From Branchiostoma floridae (taxonomy: Eukaryota; Chordata; Leptocardii; Amphioxiformes; Branchiostomatidae): a stretch of 64,000 nucleotides of DNA. The position numbers and the translations under genes are program-made. The notes below the pieces were generated by a model, which was not told where the DNA came from, did not search any database, and was given only the letters and a program-made list of their open reading frames with translations. Where the stretch lies: contig NC_049981.1 in the NCBI RefSeq assembly GCF_000003815.2, positions 2,346,010-2,410,009 on the forward strand. The letters are read 5' to 3'. Positions 20,049 to 32,160 of this stretch are shown here, one piece after another (position 1 is the stretch's first letter; each line of letters opens with the position of its first letter).

Positions 20049-21893
20049 TTACAACATGAAATGAAAATTTCAGGATCTTGGAATGAGTTCATTCACTTCC
20101 TGGAAACAGGCTTTCCAAATGGCTACCGATAAGCATTATCTACACTAACTGGATCTTCTGACCTTACAAAGCCAAATCATAACAGTTTTGCTCAATAAGT
20201 GCTCCTGATCTACAACTGAAACCATGCAGAATGATTTTACAGTTTACAAGCGCTTACAGGAATTAGCTGAATTGACTTTCCAGTGTTTTGCTGTACATAC
20301 AGAATTCAAGGATTTTCTTACAATATTCTCTAAAGCACTTTTTACCATATCCTAAAAAATCACAGATCACTTAAACAAAGTGTAGCAGTTCATCCACAGA
20401 TGATTTTGCAAAAGCTATAGAACATCATACTCGAGTTACAGGTCACATGACTTTGGCAACTTTCTACAGCAACCATAACACATCTAGCCTTGTTGCCAGG
20501 CTTTTTCCAGCGCCTACACTGGCCAGCTCCTTGGCTCCAGGGCCAATAATTTTACCAAAGGCCCTGGCCTCAGTCATTTCTAATTAGAGTCAGTCAAAAT
20601 TGGGGGCTGCGGTAAATTTTCTTTTGGCAAATGTTGACCCTAGAGCTGAGGAGCTGGTCTGTGCATGTAGGCTGTGGAAGAGGGCTATAACACATGATTT
20701 TCAACAATTTGCTTTGAATTACCCTTGACTGACACTACTGAGCTTGATACTTGATAAATTGATGATGCAATGCAGTATTTGCAATGGAGTCATTTTATAC
20801 ATTAATCATTCCGGCTGACTATGAAAATATCTTGAAACATAAAGTTACCTAATACATTACACAATTACATTATGCACCTCTGCATCAAAAATACTTCGGT
20901 CTTACAAACCTAAACTAGGAAACAAACTTAAACAGCAAGAAATCTTTGAACAGAGAAATAAAAGAAACAAGAATCTACTGTCACCAATAAAGCTCACATT
21001 TCTCCTTCACATCTTGTTATCCTTGTGAGACTACAAGGTAGCACTGTAACTGATGTATACAAAACATGGTGGCTTATTCCATTAATAAATGAGGCTAAAA
21101 ATCTGACAAAATGAACTTAGTATCCCTACCAAGCATTATCAAACGTTCTCCCTAATTCTAACTGACAATAACGATTCAAATTTGGTGCAGAACGACTACC
21201 TAAGCAGGCCGAACGTTACCCATACTACAGGTCATTGGACTCAGAAAACTATAATACTGAACTCAAAAATCAAAGCAGAGTCTCTAGTTTCAGGGAGTCT
21301 GATTCAAGTTTTTCTATTAACTTTCTTTTAACCTCTTGCAGGATTTTACATAATTGAAACATTGAATTGTCTTGGTCTTACACTGCAGTTAACCTTCCAT
21401 CTGTAGCCTAGCACCAGAACAAATAGAGATTATTGGTAGCCAAAAGTCTACTATAGTGTGCCAAACAAATGGGTTATTTGAACTTTGACAACAGCATCTT
21501 GCAGAGTATACCACTGTCTTCCATAGGAGTTTTCAGTCAAGTGTCATACGGAATATAATCATAGTGTAGACATCGGTACCTCCGACACAGACTATCTTCA
21601 GACATTGTCCAACTCAAGCACACATCAAAGTCAAGTCAAACATCAACACATGCCAATAAAGTTGGTTCAAGCATTTTAGGTAATGTTAGAAGGGATCAGT
21701 TTTTTTTACTTATCATAGAGCTGGAGGTTGGATCTGTTAGAAGATATAAAGCTGCAGCTTTGTGGAACTGTTAGAACATGTAAGAGTATGGGAACCATGG
21801 GTCTACTGCTACCTTGACTATCCTGCAGGATGATTTTGAACCCCTCAGCTAGTCTAGTGAGCCCCTCAGTTGGCCCTGTGAGCCCAAAGGCTG

Positions 21894-24800
21894 TTACTGA
21901 CCCCCTTGGCTAGTCCCTGGAATCCCGACATTAGCCTCTGGAGCCCCGAGTGTGTTCTTAATCTTCCCCATCAGTTCTTGGTTCTCGATGATCTTGTTGA
22001 CTACCTCCGAAGTGATGGGGACGCTGATCTGCTGCAGGTACCGCTCCACCAGTTGGCGGTCCTGAAGGGGGGTCCAGAAGATCCTCTCGATGCTGTCGAG
22101 AGCCTGTTGGTTCTGTAGAACCCCTTCTACAGTCTTGGGCGTTGCCTGCACCCCCATGCTCGACAGGTACGCCACGACCATCTGATGTTTATCAGCATTC
22201 CCAACTGAAACCTTCTCTACTGTCTGGGTATTCAGTGTAGAAGTCTGCCCTCCTGCGGAGGTACTTGGCACAGTCCGGAGCATTTCTCCATCCACAAATG
22301 GTTTCGGATTTCTAGTTTTCATTCCCAATGATTCCTTTTCATTTCCTGATGTCACGTCGATTATGACTTTGAAAATCTCCTCTGTAACTTGGACACCATC
22401 GTCGGACAGAACGTGCTGGCACATCTGCCGGACTCTCTCTCTTGCGACCACGGTTTTCTTGGGCAGACAGTCTACCGTAACTCTCCGTAAGAGTTGGAGT
22501 TTCCAGACAGACCCAGGAGGCAGTTGCAGGTGCTGTGCCAGCTGCTCGACCATCTTGTCATTGTTCTGTCCATCTCTCCAGACAGACTCAGACTTTCCCT
22601 TCAGCTCTTCTTCAAACGTGTTAATCCTGTCAACAACCTCCTCCTTCATCACTTCCCCATAGGTTCTCTCCACAAAACCAACCAACTTCTTACAAAATGG
22701 TAATAAAATTACAGTGCCTTCCCTGGTCTCTCTCAGGGCACCTGCAAAGTTTTGGGTGGCTCTTTGTGAGGCTGGACCAGGCAGCGCCAGGGTACTGACT
22801 GGTTGTGACTGCTGACCAGTTTGAACTAACAGGTAGGCTGGTTTACCTTCGGAATACAGAATGCCTGCCTGACTTACAGCTGGGCTTGCTGTTGTGCCCT
22901 GCTGTACACCGTGCTGTGTCCCCTGCTGTGTGCCCTGTCGTGTGCCTTGCTGTGCGCCCTGCTGTGCACCCGTCAGTGTGCCCTCTTGTGTGCCTTGTTG
23001 TGCGCCCTGTGACGCAGCTAGGTGTCGATGGGCCATGGTGTTCCTGATGTTATGCATGACCTGCTCATTCTGCAGTATCCCGCGAATCCCCTCCTCAGTG
23101 GCGGACATACCCTGCTGCTGCAGATAGGTCTTCACCATGTTCCAGTCCTCCCAGTTCTGGGCTTGGCCCATATCTTGAGACTTTGTGGCCCAACTGGTTG
23201 AGTTTTGGCCCATTTGCTGTCCCACAGCACTTGGAGCCTGTAGAGGCCACAACTGGGTGCTTGCAGTCTGCTGTTGTTTGGGGAAATATTTTGGGCCTCC
23301 CATCTCTCCTGGGCCCTTTTTGCTGCCTCTGGGACTTGGACTGTCACTTCTCTGTCGCTTTGCACTGTTTTGGCTGTTTCTGCCAGTCTGTAATGGTTTA
23401 TCTGGGATGTTGTGATGACTGGATTGAGACCTGTTTTGAGAACGATCCCGTGACAGACCATGACTGCTGGATCTGTGATCTCTTCTTTGACTCTGAGTGC
23501 TGGACCTATGATCTTTACTTTGACTTTTACTTCTGGATCTGTGATCCCTTCTACTACTGGATCTCTTATCTCTACCTTGACTTTTGGATCTGTGATCTCT
23601 ACCCTTGTTTTCATTACTGGGTCTGCGATCCCCTCTTCGACTGCTGGATCTATCCTCTCTACTCTGACTCTTGGATTTGTGATCCTCTTTCCTACTTTGA
23701 CTGCTAGATCTATGACCTCTATCCTGGATCTGTCTACTGGATCTCTTATCTTTGCCTTGACTCCGACTGTCAGATCTGTGATCCCTTCTCTGACTTTGGC
23801 TGTTGGATTTTCGATCTCTATCCTCCCTGCTACTCTTCAGGCTTTGATCTCTATCCTGTTTTTGGCTCTTACGTCTGCTCTCATCTCTGTCACTTCGATC
23901 CCCTTTCTCTGGTTCTCTTCCAAACTTGTCTTTTGCAGAGGAGCTTAGACTTTCTCTTCTGGGCTCCTGTTGAAGTCTTTTCTTGCTCCCAGGTAAATCT
24001 GTCCTTTCACTGTAAGAATCTCTCCTCTCTTTGTCCCTGCTACTAGTTTCATCACATGAGCTCAAGATAGTCCACTCATCTGCCCATGCCATCTCAGGCT
24101 GACTCCCTTGTGCAGCCCCACTGCCTGTTGTGTCTCCCTGTGCAGCCTCCCTGACTATGGCACCCCCCTGAACAGCCCCCCTGCTTGTGATCCCCCCCTG
24201 TGTCATTCCACTGTCTATGGCATCACCGAGGATGTCTGACAAGCACTCTTTGCCCCTGTCCGATCTGTACTGGTCCTTCTGCTGCAACAGGAAAGGGCTG
24301 GGGGTTCGGCTGATACTATGGGGAGGATTATCACCATGGATGCGGTCACCATGGAAACCTTGACCAGCAATTGGTCTTGCATACTCTTCATGGGGTACAG
24401 GGGCAACTCGCCGATCATATTCATCCAGGGCAGAGTGAGGACTTTGGTCTGGTGGCAAATTGCTCAAGTTCTGGAGCGTCGGCTCCTCCCTTCTGTCGCT
24501 CCCCATGTACGGAGCATCGCGTCTATCTGGTGGAGACTTATCGTGGGCCAGTGACCCACGTGCAGGATCATCTCCATAACTCCCTGCAGCTTCCTCAGGT
24601 CTGTATGGCTCTCTATGTCCATCGGCTGAGGCGTCTCTTCTGTATGGATCATAGTGGAACTCATCTTCTTCCCCCCTTTCCCTGGAACGGCTTCTTCCCC
24701 GCCGGTCCTCATTGTATCGTGGCTGCCGTCTGTAGTACGTGTCTCTCACATCTCCTTCACGTGACCAATCACGTGGTGCTGTGTCATCAGGGTGCGTCAG

Positions 24801-27701
24801 GGGACTGTCATCACGGCGAGGATCTCCATGGCGACTCCTGTGGTCGTACTGGGGAGGGCTCCTGTCATCATTGCGATGGTCTCCATAGCGACTCTTACGG
24901 TCATACTGGGGTGGGCTCCTATCGCCATGGAAAGATTCGGGACTCCTGTCCCTCCTGCTCTCTGATGTCATCGGCAAACTTCTATAATCTACGTCATGAT
25001 TAGCTGACATCTGCTGCTCAATGTGGTCTCCGTGGCGATCAGCCTCCAAGTGGGGGGCTTCTCGCAGGGCCCGCTCATCATCCAATGCTTTCCTCTCCTG
25101 AGCTAGACGCTCCCACTCTTTCTGCAGCAGCATTTTCTCAGCAGCAACATCCAACTGCGGAGCACCTCCCAATGTCTGCCCAGTCTGTGGCTGTAACTGT
25201 GACTGTTGCCCTGGTGGCTGAGGCCACTGCTGTTGCCCTGGTTGCTGAGGCCATTGCTGCTGTCCTGCTTGTCGAGGCCATTGCTGCTGCCCTACTTGCC
25301 GAGGCCATTGCTGTTGTCCTACTTGCCGAGGCCATTGCTGTTGCCATGCTGGCTGAGGCCATTGCTGCTGTCCTGCCTGCCGCGGCCATTGCTGCTGTCC
25401 TGCTTGCCGAGGCCATTGCTGCTGTCCTGCTTGCCGGGGCCATTGCTGTTGCCATGCTGACTCAGGCCATCGCTGCTGTCCTGCTTGCCGTGGCCATTGC
25501 TGCTGTCCTGCCTGCCATGGCCATTGCTGTTGCCCTTTTTGTCCCCATCTCTGTCCAATCTGTTGATGCTGCCCTCCCTGCTCCTTTTCACGCCACTTCC
25601 TGCACCGTTCTAACCTCTTAGCACAAAACTGCTGACTGTTAAATGCTCCCAGGTCCCCTACAATGACTTCGCTTATTGCTAAGAACTTGGACCCAAACTC
25701 CTCCCTTAACAGATTTTGACAGAGTTGCCCAGTTTTCTGACGGGCAAACTCAGTTTTCTTTGGCAAACAGTCAACGACAACCCTCTTTAACAGTTGGAGT
25801 TTCTGGACGGAACCTGAAGGCAGGTTCTGTTTGTCTGACAGCTGCTCAATCATCTTGTCGGTCGGGTGCCAGTTTGAGCAATCCTTCCCGTTCAGCTCCT
25901 CTTCAAACTCATTGATCCGCTGCTCGACCTGGAACTTCATTTTCATTGGGTAGTTTCGCTTTGCCAGTGAAATCACCCTTTGAGCAAATGGTTCTGAGAT
26001 CAAAGAGCCTCCCCCCGCTTCTCTTTGAGACCCAGCAGGTTGTTGGGTGGCTCCTTGTGAGGATGCACCAGGCAGGGCTGGTTGTGACACCTGACCGGTT
26101 TGATCTGAAACTCTGCCTGGTTCTTGTACGGCTGAGTTTCCACTTTGCTGTGCAGCATTTTCCGGGGTCTCTATGACATTACCTGCATCCCCTGCTATGA
26201 CTCCGGTTAGCGTGAAGAACTTGGGACCAAACTCCTCCCTTAAAAGGTCTCGACAGAACTGCCAAGATTTCAGCCACGCGGTCTGATTCATCTGCGGTAA
26301 ACAGTCAACGACGACCCTCTTTAACAGCTGGAGTTTCCACACAGAGCCCGAAGGCAGTTGCTGTTTAACTGACAGCTGATCAATGATCTTGTCGGCAGGG
26401 ATCAAGTTTACGCGATCGTTTCCATTCAGCTCCTCTTTAAACTTGTTGATGCGTTGTGCAACATTGAACCTCATCCTTATAGGGTAGTTTCTCTTCACCA
26501 GTGAAAGCAACTTCTTACAAAATGGTTCTGAGCATAAACTGCCTTCTGAGGTTTCTTTTTGGGCGGTTCCTTGTGAAGACAGACCAGGAAGGGCTGGTTG
26601 TGTCGACTCCTGGCTGGTTTGATCTGAAACTCTGTCTGGTTCTGGTAAGGTTGGGTTCCCGCTTTCCCCTGCGACATCTGTTGGGAGCTTTACGACAGTT
26701 GTTGCATTCTCTAAAATGACTGGGGTTAGTGTGAGGAACTTCAGCCCAAACTCCACCCTCAACACCTCTTGACAGAACTGTTGACATTTCTGATATGCCG
26801 TTTTAGTCTTCTTCTGGAAACAGTCGGCAATGACTCTCTTTAGGAGCTGGAGTTTCCACACTGACCCTGGAGGTAGCCGATGTTGGTTTGACACCTGTTC
26901 GAGTATCTTATCGCCTGGGTGCAAGTTTACGCGATCATTTCCACTAAGCTCCCACTCAAATTTGTTTATCCGGCATTCCACCTTGTATTTAGACCTAATC
27001 GGGTAGTCTTTCTTCACCTGTGCGAGCAACCTCTGAGCAAACGGTTTTAAGATCAAAGAACCTTCCTTGGGTTCTTTCTGCGTACCGGCATAGTGTTGGG
27101 TGGTTTCTTGACCGGTTTGATCTGAAACTCCACCTGGTTTTGGTGAGAATACGTTTTCAGTTTGCCGGGTGGGATTTTTTGGGACTGTGACAAAAATGAC
27201 ATCTAGCGTGTCTGGGATGTTTTGCTGCCTGATTTCCCCCTGCAGGACTTGCTCACACAAAATGCGAGCTCTCTCTCTCTGGAAGGTATTATTTATTGAG
27301 AGGCAGCTTGTAATCACTCGCCGTAAGAGACGGATTTTCCACACAGCACCAGCAGGAAGCTGAAGACGCTCTGCCAACTCGCGGACTAACCTGTAGTTCT
27401 GCGCACCCACCCAAGGAAGATCTACACTTCCTCTCATTTCATCTTTAAACTTGTCGATAAAGTTCCCAACTCTTGTCTTTCTATTTGCTGTGTAGTTTTT
27501 CTCCATCAAAGTAAGCAACTTCTGGCAAAATGGATCTTGGAGTAAAGGGCCTTCTGGCATGTTCAGTCCTGGGCTGTCTTGCCCCGGCCTGTTCTGCTCC
27601 CCTGACATGTCCTGGTCAGATCTGGTAGACTCTAATGTCTCCTGATCCAACTTGCTGTCCTCCTCACTTTCCTGTGTCTGTTCTTTTTCCACATCACCCA
27701 T
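21894..27701 (-). CDS. Gene A: large intronless RS-rich protein with five novel helical domains
   Basis: A single frame of 1935 residues; the start GCCATGG is a good context. I do not recognise the family. Four diverged copies of a ~110-residue predicted helical domain lie at about 57-170, 219-330, 393-503 and 570-681, and a fifth at about 1667-1782. Each has PF-x2-(K/R)-(L/V)(L/I), a basic helix, (K/R)(M/I)(V/I)EQL-like and LPPGSVWKLQLLKRV. Residues 722-862 repeat QQQWPRQAG. About 1033-1154 is a block shared with gene B (PEEAAGSY, RRDAPY, LPPDQ, HGDRIHGD). About 1250-1435 is rich in Arg-Ser, as in splicing-related proteins. Three short ~35-residue helical repeats (M-V-x2-YL-x4-V-x-AT) lie near 1515, 1840 and 1880. 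A nuclear RNA-related role is plausible but inferred only from composition. Confidence 0.85.
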   Translation of the reverse strand: MGDVEKEQTQESEEDSKLDQETLESTRSDQDMSGEQNRPGQDSPGLNMPEGPLLQDPFCQKLLTLMEKNYTANRKTRVGNFIDKFKDEMRGSVDLPWVGAQNYRLVRELAERLQLPAGAVWKIRLLRRVITSCLSINNTFQRERARILCEQVLQGEIRQQNIPDTLDVIFVTVPKNPTRQTENVFSPKPGGVSDQTGQETTQHYAGTQKEPKEGSLILKPFAQRLLAQVKKDYPIRSKYKVECRINKFEWELSGNDRVNLHPGDKILEQVSNQHRLPPGSVWKLQLLKRVIADCFQKKTKTAYQKCQQFCQEVLRVEFGLKFLTLTPVILENATTVVKLPTDVAGESGNPTLPEPDRVSDQTSQESTQPALPGLSSQGTAQKETSEGSLCSEPFCKKLLSLVKRNYPIRMRFNVAQRINKFKEELNGNDRVNLIPADKIIDQLSVKQQLPSGSVWKLQLLKRVVVDCLPQMNQTAWLKSWQFCRDLLREEFGPKFFTLTGVIAGDAGNVIETPENAAQQSGNSAVQEPGRVSDQTGQVSQPALPGASSQGATQQPAGSQREAGGGSLISEPFAQRVISLAKRNYPMKMKFQVEQRINEFEEELNGKDCSNWHPTDKMIEQLSDKQNLPSGSVQKLQLLKRVVVDCLPKKTEFARQKTGQLCQNLLREEFGSKFLAISEVIVGDLGAFNSQQFCAKRLERCRKWREKEQGGQHQQIGQRWGQKGQQQWPWQAGQQQWPRQAGQQRWPESAWQQQWPRQAGQQQWPRQAGQQQWPRQAGQQQWPQPAWQQQWPRQVGQQQWPRQVGQQQWPRQAGQQQWPQQPGQQQWPQPPGQQSQLQPQTGQTLGGAPQLDVAAEKMLLQKEWERLAQERKALDDERALREAPHLEADRHGDHIEQQMSANHDVDYRSLPMTSESRRDRSPESFHGDRSPPQYDRKSRYGDHRNDDRSPPQYDHRSRHGDPRRDDSPLTHPDDTAPRDWSREGDVRDTYYRRQPRYNEDRRGRSRSRERGEEDEFHYDPYRRDASADGHREPYRPEEAAGSYGDDPARGSLAHDKSPPDRRDAPYMGSDRREEPTLQNLSNLPPDQSPHSALDEYDRRVAPVPHEEYARPIAGQGFHGDRIHGDNPPHSISRTPSPFLLQQKDQYRSDRGKECLSDILGDAIDSGMTQGGITSRGAVQGGAIVREAAQGDTTGSGAAQGSQPEMAWADEWTILSSCDETSSRDKERRDSYSERTDLPGSKKRLQQEPRRESLSSSAKDKFGREPEKGDRSDRDESRRKSQKQDRDQSLKSSREDRDRKSNSQSQRRDHRSDSRSQGKDKRSSRQIQDRGHRSSSQSRKEDHKSKSQSREDRSSSRRGDRRPSNENKGRDHRSKSQGRDKRSSSRRDHRSRSKSQSKDHRSSTQSQRRDHRSSSHGLSRDRSQNRSQSSHHNIPDKPLQTGRNSQNSAKRQRSDSPSPRGSKKGPGEMGGPKYFPKQQQTASTQLWPLQAPSAVGQQMGQNSTSWATKSQDMGQAQNWEDWNMVKTYLQQQGMSATEEGIRGILQNEQVMHNIRNTMAHRHLAASQGAQQGTQEGTLTGAQQGAQQGTRQGTQQGTQHGVQQGTTASPAVSQAGILYSEGKPAYLLVQTGQQSQPVSTLALPGPASQRATQNFAGALRETREGTVILLPFCKKLVGFVERTYGEVMKEEVVDRINTFEEELKGKSESVWRDGQNNDKMVEQLAQHLQLPPGSVWKLQLLRRVTVDCLPKKTVVARERVRQMCQHVLSDDGVQVTEEIFKVIIDVTSGNEKESLGMKTRNPKPFVDGEMLRTVPSTSAGGQTSTLNTQTVEKVSVGNADKHQMVVAYLSSMGVQATPKTVEGVLQNQQALDSIERIFWTPLQDRQLVERYLQQISVPITSEVVNKIIENQELMGKIKNTLGAPEANVGIPGTSQGGQ
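25120..25540 (-). repeat. Coding minisatellite for the Gln-Trp-Pro repeat of gene A
   Basis: About 15 units of 27 bp encode QQQWPRQAG and variants (QQQWPQPAW, QQQWPRQVG, QQQWPQQPG). The frame stays open throughout. The tract joins the fourth helical domain to the charged middle of the protein. Confidence 0.85.
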
Positions 27702-28164
27702 GGCGACGCTTCACAGCCCCACCCTTCCTGCCCTGTGACAAAGGAACAAGTGTCTTCAAACTTTCACTCAAGGCAGAGACAACACTCGAGAAGCCCCTTG
27801 CAGAATTGTCCAGTTTGTACCCTCCCTGTCACATCTACCTGCAGGTAGCCATACATGTGTAATTTTATGACTAAAAGTCCGAGTCATGTGACTCACAACT
27901 TAGTGATGGCATCTGTCAATCATCGTAGGATGCCCGCCAATCCCTGCACACAGCCCGCGTGCAGGAGGCTCAAGTTCACTGTTGCTTTACTGGATGTTGA
28001 TTGGCTTCTCTCTGACAACTTTTGTCAGTGAACTGTGAAGAAGTCCTCAGCAGTTGAACAGCGTTTTCTTGCTGAAAATTCCTTCTCTGGAGGACCTGCA
28101 AAGAAAAGGCAGAACAGAGTGAGGGGTGCATACATAACATGGCAGGAGCAGCTACCATGTGTCA

Positions 28165-28860
28165 AGCATGTGACTAGTACAGACTACCATGTGTGTCCAG
28201 CCTATAACTGGCATGTTCCCAGCATATAACTGATATGTGTCCAGCTTATTACTGACATGTGCCCGGCATATAACTTACATGTGTCCAGCATGTCACTGAC
28301 ATGTCCCCAGCATGTAATGGACATGTTCCCAGCATATAACTGACATATTCCCAGGATATAACTGACATGTATCCAGCTTATAACTGACATGTTCCCAGGA
28401 TATAACTGACATGTGTCCAGCATGTCACCGACATGTGCCCGGCATATAACTGACATCAGCCCAGCATGTGACTGACATGTACCCATGGCCAGCATGTCAA
28501 TGACATATCCCCAGCATGTGACTGACATGTGCCCAGCATAGTATGTGGGTAAGGACAAACTCAAGCCTCAAGTTCACACTTACGCCATAACTTCAGAAAA
28601 GACGCTAGAGCCGCATGCTCCCCATTTAGGAACTTTATTCGAACCGACACACAACAAACATGTTTTGCCGTGTAGCTTCCTCAGTGTTATGGGCTTGAAC
28701 CCAGCATATACCCAGCATGTCAATGACATGTCCCCATCATGTGACTGACATGTGCCCAGCATATAAAATGAGCCCAGCATGTGACTGACACGTGCCCGGA
28801 ATGTCACTGACACATACACATGACATACCCAGCATGTCAGTGACAATGACATGTGTGTGT
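28165..28860. repeat. Minisatellite, 21-22 bp unit
   Basis: Degenerate copies of ACTGACATGTGCCCAGCATAT run through the stretch, interrupted at about 28545-28700 by unique-looking DNA. The unit length lets a minus-strand frame stay open for about 120 residues, but that is a by-product of the repeat. Confidence 0.85.
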
Positions 28861-29914
28861 TGATAGTCACAATACAACATTACTGAGGTATCTGAGCCAC
28901 TACTAAGGAGTGTATAACTAACATGGCAAAAAACAGCTACCATCTGCATCATCACATGCAAGGCACATGACCATTATGTGTCCACCATGTGACTAACAGC
29001 GGGCAGTCACTGACAGCAAATGCTGTCTGAAACATTTGACTGTTCCCCAATACATGTGTATTATCCAGTTGCTTGAACAACTGCATGTCATTGGCATTTG
29101 CTCATTGCCAAGTATAAACTATATAGCATATTAAGCACTTACAAAACATCTGCATGCAGTCAAGTGTCACACTCACATACATGCTGCTGCTACACGTACA
29201 TATGTACAGGCCTGTATTCCAGGCATACGTACAACCATTGAGGTTCTAACCTCCTTGCTTCCTTGGTACAAGAGCAGAGGCTGCATCCTTTATTCCTGAT
29301 TCTTCAGCCCTGATATCAGTGAGAGACATTCTGGATAGGACGATATAAATTGTGAACTTATATTGAATCAGATAAACAAATCACTTTTTCCAAGCAAGGA
29401 GTTTGTATCCCATATAAACTCCTTGTTCCAAGGAAGCTTACTGAAAAAAACAAGCTGCTAAGGCCCTTAGTAATGGGGCCCGAGCTGACATTATTTTGCC
29501 CTTACATCAAAAGCTATCTGCCTCCAAAGCATTGCATGTCCAGGACAAAAGATACAAAAAAGACGTCCTGCTGCAGTACAAAGTCAGACACCAGGAGGCC
29601 AAAAACTGACCATGACCTTTGTCTTGAACGCCATATTAAACAAATAGAACCTCCTAACATTCTATTTAGAACATCTCCATCAAAAACAGCCCCAGTGGGA
29701 CAGAAATGGTTGATGAAAAATGCTATCCCACCTTTGTTTAAGACTACACCCACCGAATATACTAGTAGTTGTTTTGGGTGGGAGAGCAACTGCAGAGCAT
29801 TACTTTGTTGGTAGGCAGGATGCCTTCATCTTCTTTTCTTCTTCTTTCGTTTTGAGGCTACAGTACCAACTTTAACTTGCTGAAGACTTTTGTAGCCTAT
29901 ATACTCATTTTTCA

Positions 29915-30045
29915 CTTGAGTGAAGTGAGGAAAGTCGTGTTAAGTGCCTTTCCCAAGGGCACAAGATCAGTGACACGCAGAGTTCGAACTCAGGACCTTC
30001 TGGGCCTGAGTCAAACGTGCTGCCGATTGCGCCACATGGTACCTA
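29915..30045 (-). mobile_element. tRNA-derived SINE
   Basis: On the minus strand a tRNA-like head has an A-box-like TGGCGCAATCGG and a B-box-like GAGTTCGAACTC. It is followed by CTTGTGCCCTTGGGAAAGGC and CACTTCACTCAAGTG. This is the cleanest member of the family seen in the window. Confidence 0.7.
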
Positions 30046-31679
30046 GGTATGTACAAGAGATGGGACTCTGCACTAGCAGGCTTTGTAGAAGGGTCCTATA
30101 GTTGCACGTAGTACACACTCCCACTCTGCCAGTGCCCTAGCTGCTGTCTTTTCAATGTCATTATTGTCATGAGCATGCATGCAGCTGTTATATGCATGCA
30201 ACAAATGCAGTACTTAGAAATCTGTCACAGATATACGTTCCTTTACGTAAACCGACTGCCGACATGGTAAATACAGAGTCCTCCCCAGAGGATGGAATAA
30301 CGGAGGCCCTCCACTATACTCCTAGCCCAGCTCCACTATACAACTTTTGAAATTCAATGTGTTTCTTACCTATTTACTTTGTAAGTTTTGCTAAAATTAA
30401 ATTTTGTGCCAAGTGGCTTCACTTTTCCTTGTGGCATTGCCTGTAAAAACTTGTACATGGGCAATGATCAAAACAATAGTCCTTTTGCCACTTCACAACA
30501 AAGGAATCACTTTAACATATTATACTTGTAGTATTTGACATCCTCTGTCATTGCAAAATGAACCCATATTAATGAAAGTGCAGTGTGTTGTTGTTTTTTT
30601 TTTTGGCAGCCCCTCCACTATACTAAAAACTTTTGGGGCAAACCCTGTAAATACTAATGCTACAAGGTGCAGTCATGTCGCAAACTGACCGTTAATTGGT
30701 CCTGCACGTAAACTGGTAACCTTAAACGTTTTTATGTGACGCCTACCACTTTCGTTTTAACTTATACTAAAGCGTAACCTCCTCTGAACCCAGTGAATGT
30801 AACCTTCAAAACAAAAGGTGGTGTTACTTTTTCTGTCCATTCTGAGAGGATTTCAGGGCCCAAAAAGTTCAACTGTTCAAATTAAGTTGGTATTATCAGG
30901 TACATAGTGGCTGCTGCCCATTACAAAATTAATGAAATACAAAGTGGTTCTAGATTAATGTTGTGAACCACAAATATCCAGAAACTCAAACATACAGATA
31001 CATCGAAAACAATACCTCCATTTTTCATGTAGGTAAAAAAAAGGGGGGCCCTAAGGTGGGAGGGGGGCAAGCACACAACTTAGTAACGCTACGGTGTGCA
31101 TGCAGCAGCAGTCTGTGCCCTCTGAAGGGCATACTTCTTGTCTTGCAGTTCGGTCACAACACTATATATATTAAACTGAAATTTGTACAAACATTTACAA
31201 AATCCTCGAGGCGACCTTTAAAAGTTATCTATTCTAAGTTCTAACTGCCCACCAAACATCCACCCACCCACAGTGTCGCGCAAATCAGAAGTGAACTATA
31301 TAATTTGAAACCAGTGCGCTTATGATGAGGTTGTTTCAACATTTCATACAGCAGAGCCCATGTAAGACCGTGGTTTCCTTTGTTTGCCCTGTTTACCATA
31401 ATTTTGGAACAAACACGAAAATTTCGACCATCGGATCAGCAGCTTGCAGCAAGAACGTTTCAGTCTCTCGAACTACTTTTGGGTAAACTCTGCGATAAAA
31501 TGTTAATGTAGGTTACCAGGTGTTTCTTTATGGACTGTCAAACCTCCTACAGGTGTACAAGTACCTGTGCATACGGCTCAAATCTCCGGATTTGCGAAAG
31601 AAATCCTTTCAACTCCGTCTTTCTTCTTCCCTTCCTTGCGCTTGGGTCGCCGGAAATATGCATGTCAAAGGTCATCAAG

Positions 31680-31850
31680 ATGGCCGCCGCTTGGGTCTCT
31701 TGTATTTTTTGGCGACGCTCTCAGGCAGCGAGCCCAAATTATATTAAAGCGGAAATTGTCCACGTTGACTATGAAAATGCTATGGCACCAGACGCGTTAG
31801 CTAGCCGAGGAATACACCTAGGCATAATATCTTATTCTCCAAGCAGAGGG
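31680..31850 (+). CDS. Candidate orphan first exon with TISU-like start
   Basis: CAAGATGGCCGC at 31676-31687 differs by one base from the TISU consensus and starts a frame encoding MAAAWVSCIFWRRSQAA, a basic, presequence-like N-terminus. It runs into a foldback element and no downstream exon was found. It may be a gene fragment, a promoter with a non-coding transcript, or chance. Confidence 0.2.
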
Positions 31851-31950
31851 TAGGCTCCGGCTTTTCTTTTACGTTAACTGGCTATATTTATTATCTATAT
31901 TTTGTACCTTTGTCTGTCTCATGGTCAGAGCCGTAACTCTGCTTGGAGAG
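31835..31950. mobile_element. Foldback MITE, relative of the 7812 element
   Basis: Starts TTCTCCAAGCAGAGGGTAGG and ends ACTCTGCTTGGAGAG. It shares its ends with the element at 7812-8007 but is shorter and more diverged inside. Confidence 0.65.
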
Positions 31951-32092
31951 AAATGATATATATATATTACTTCCTGGCGACCTGTGGCGCCTGATTTAGG
32001 CTATCAACATATATCCAAATATGGAGCATGACAAGCCATGGCTGTGAGAGCATATTTTGCTTCAACTTCTACATAGCTGCATGTAAAAGTAG

Positions 32093-32160
32093 CCTGGGTA
32101 CCATCCGATTTCTACCAGGGCTCCTTACACTCACTATCCTATCGGATGGTACGCAGGGTA
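32093..32160. repeat. Short inverted repeat with CCTGGGTACCATCC ends
   Basis: CCTGGGTACCATCCGA is matched by TCGGATGGTACGCAGG. The same end sequence bounds a longer element at 49621-50099, so this is probably a deleted family member. Confidence 0.6.

Noticed and set aside
28202-28564. 120-residue minus-strand frame with CQLYAGHMSV-type repeats
   Set aside because: It is a translation of a non-coding ~21-bp minisatellite; there is no signal peptide, start context or flanking exons.
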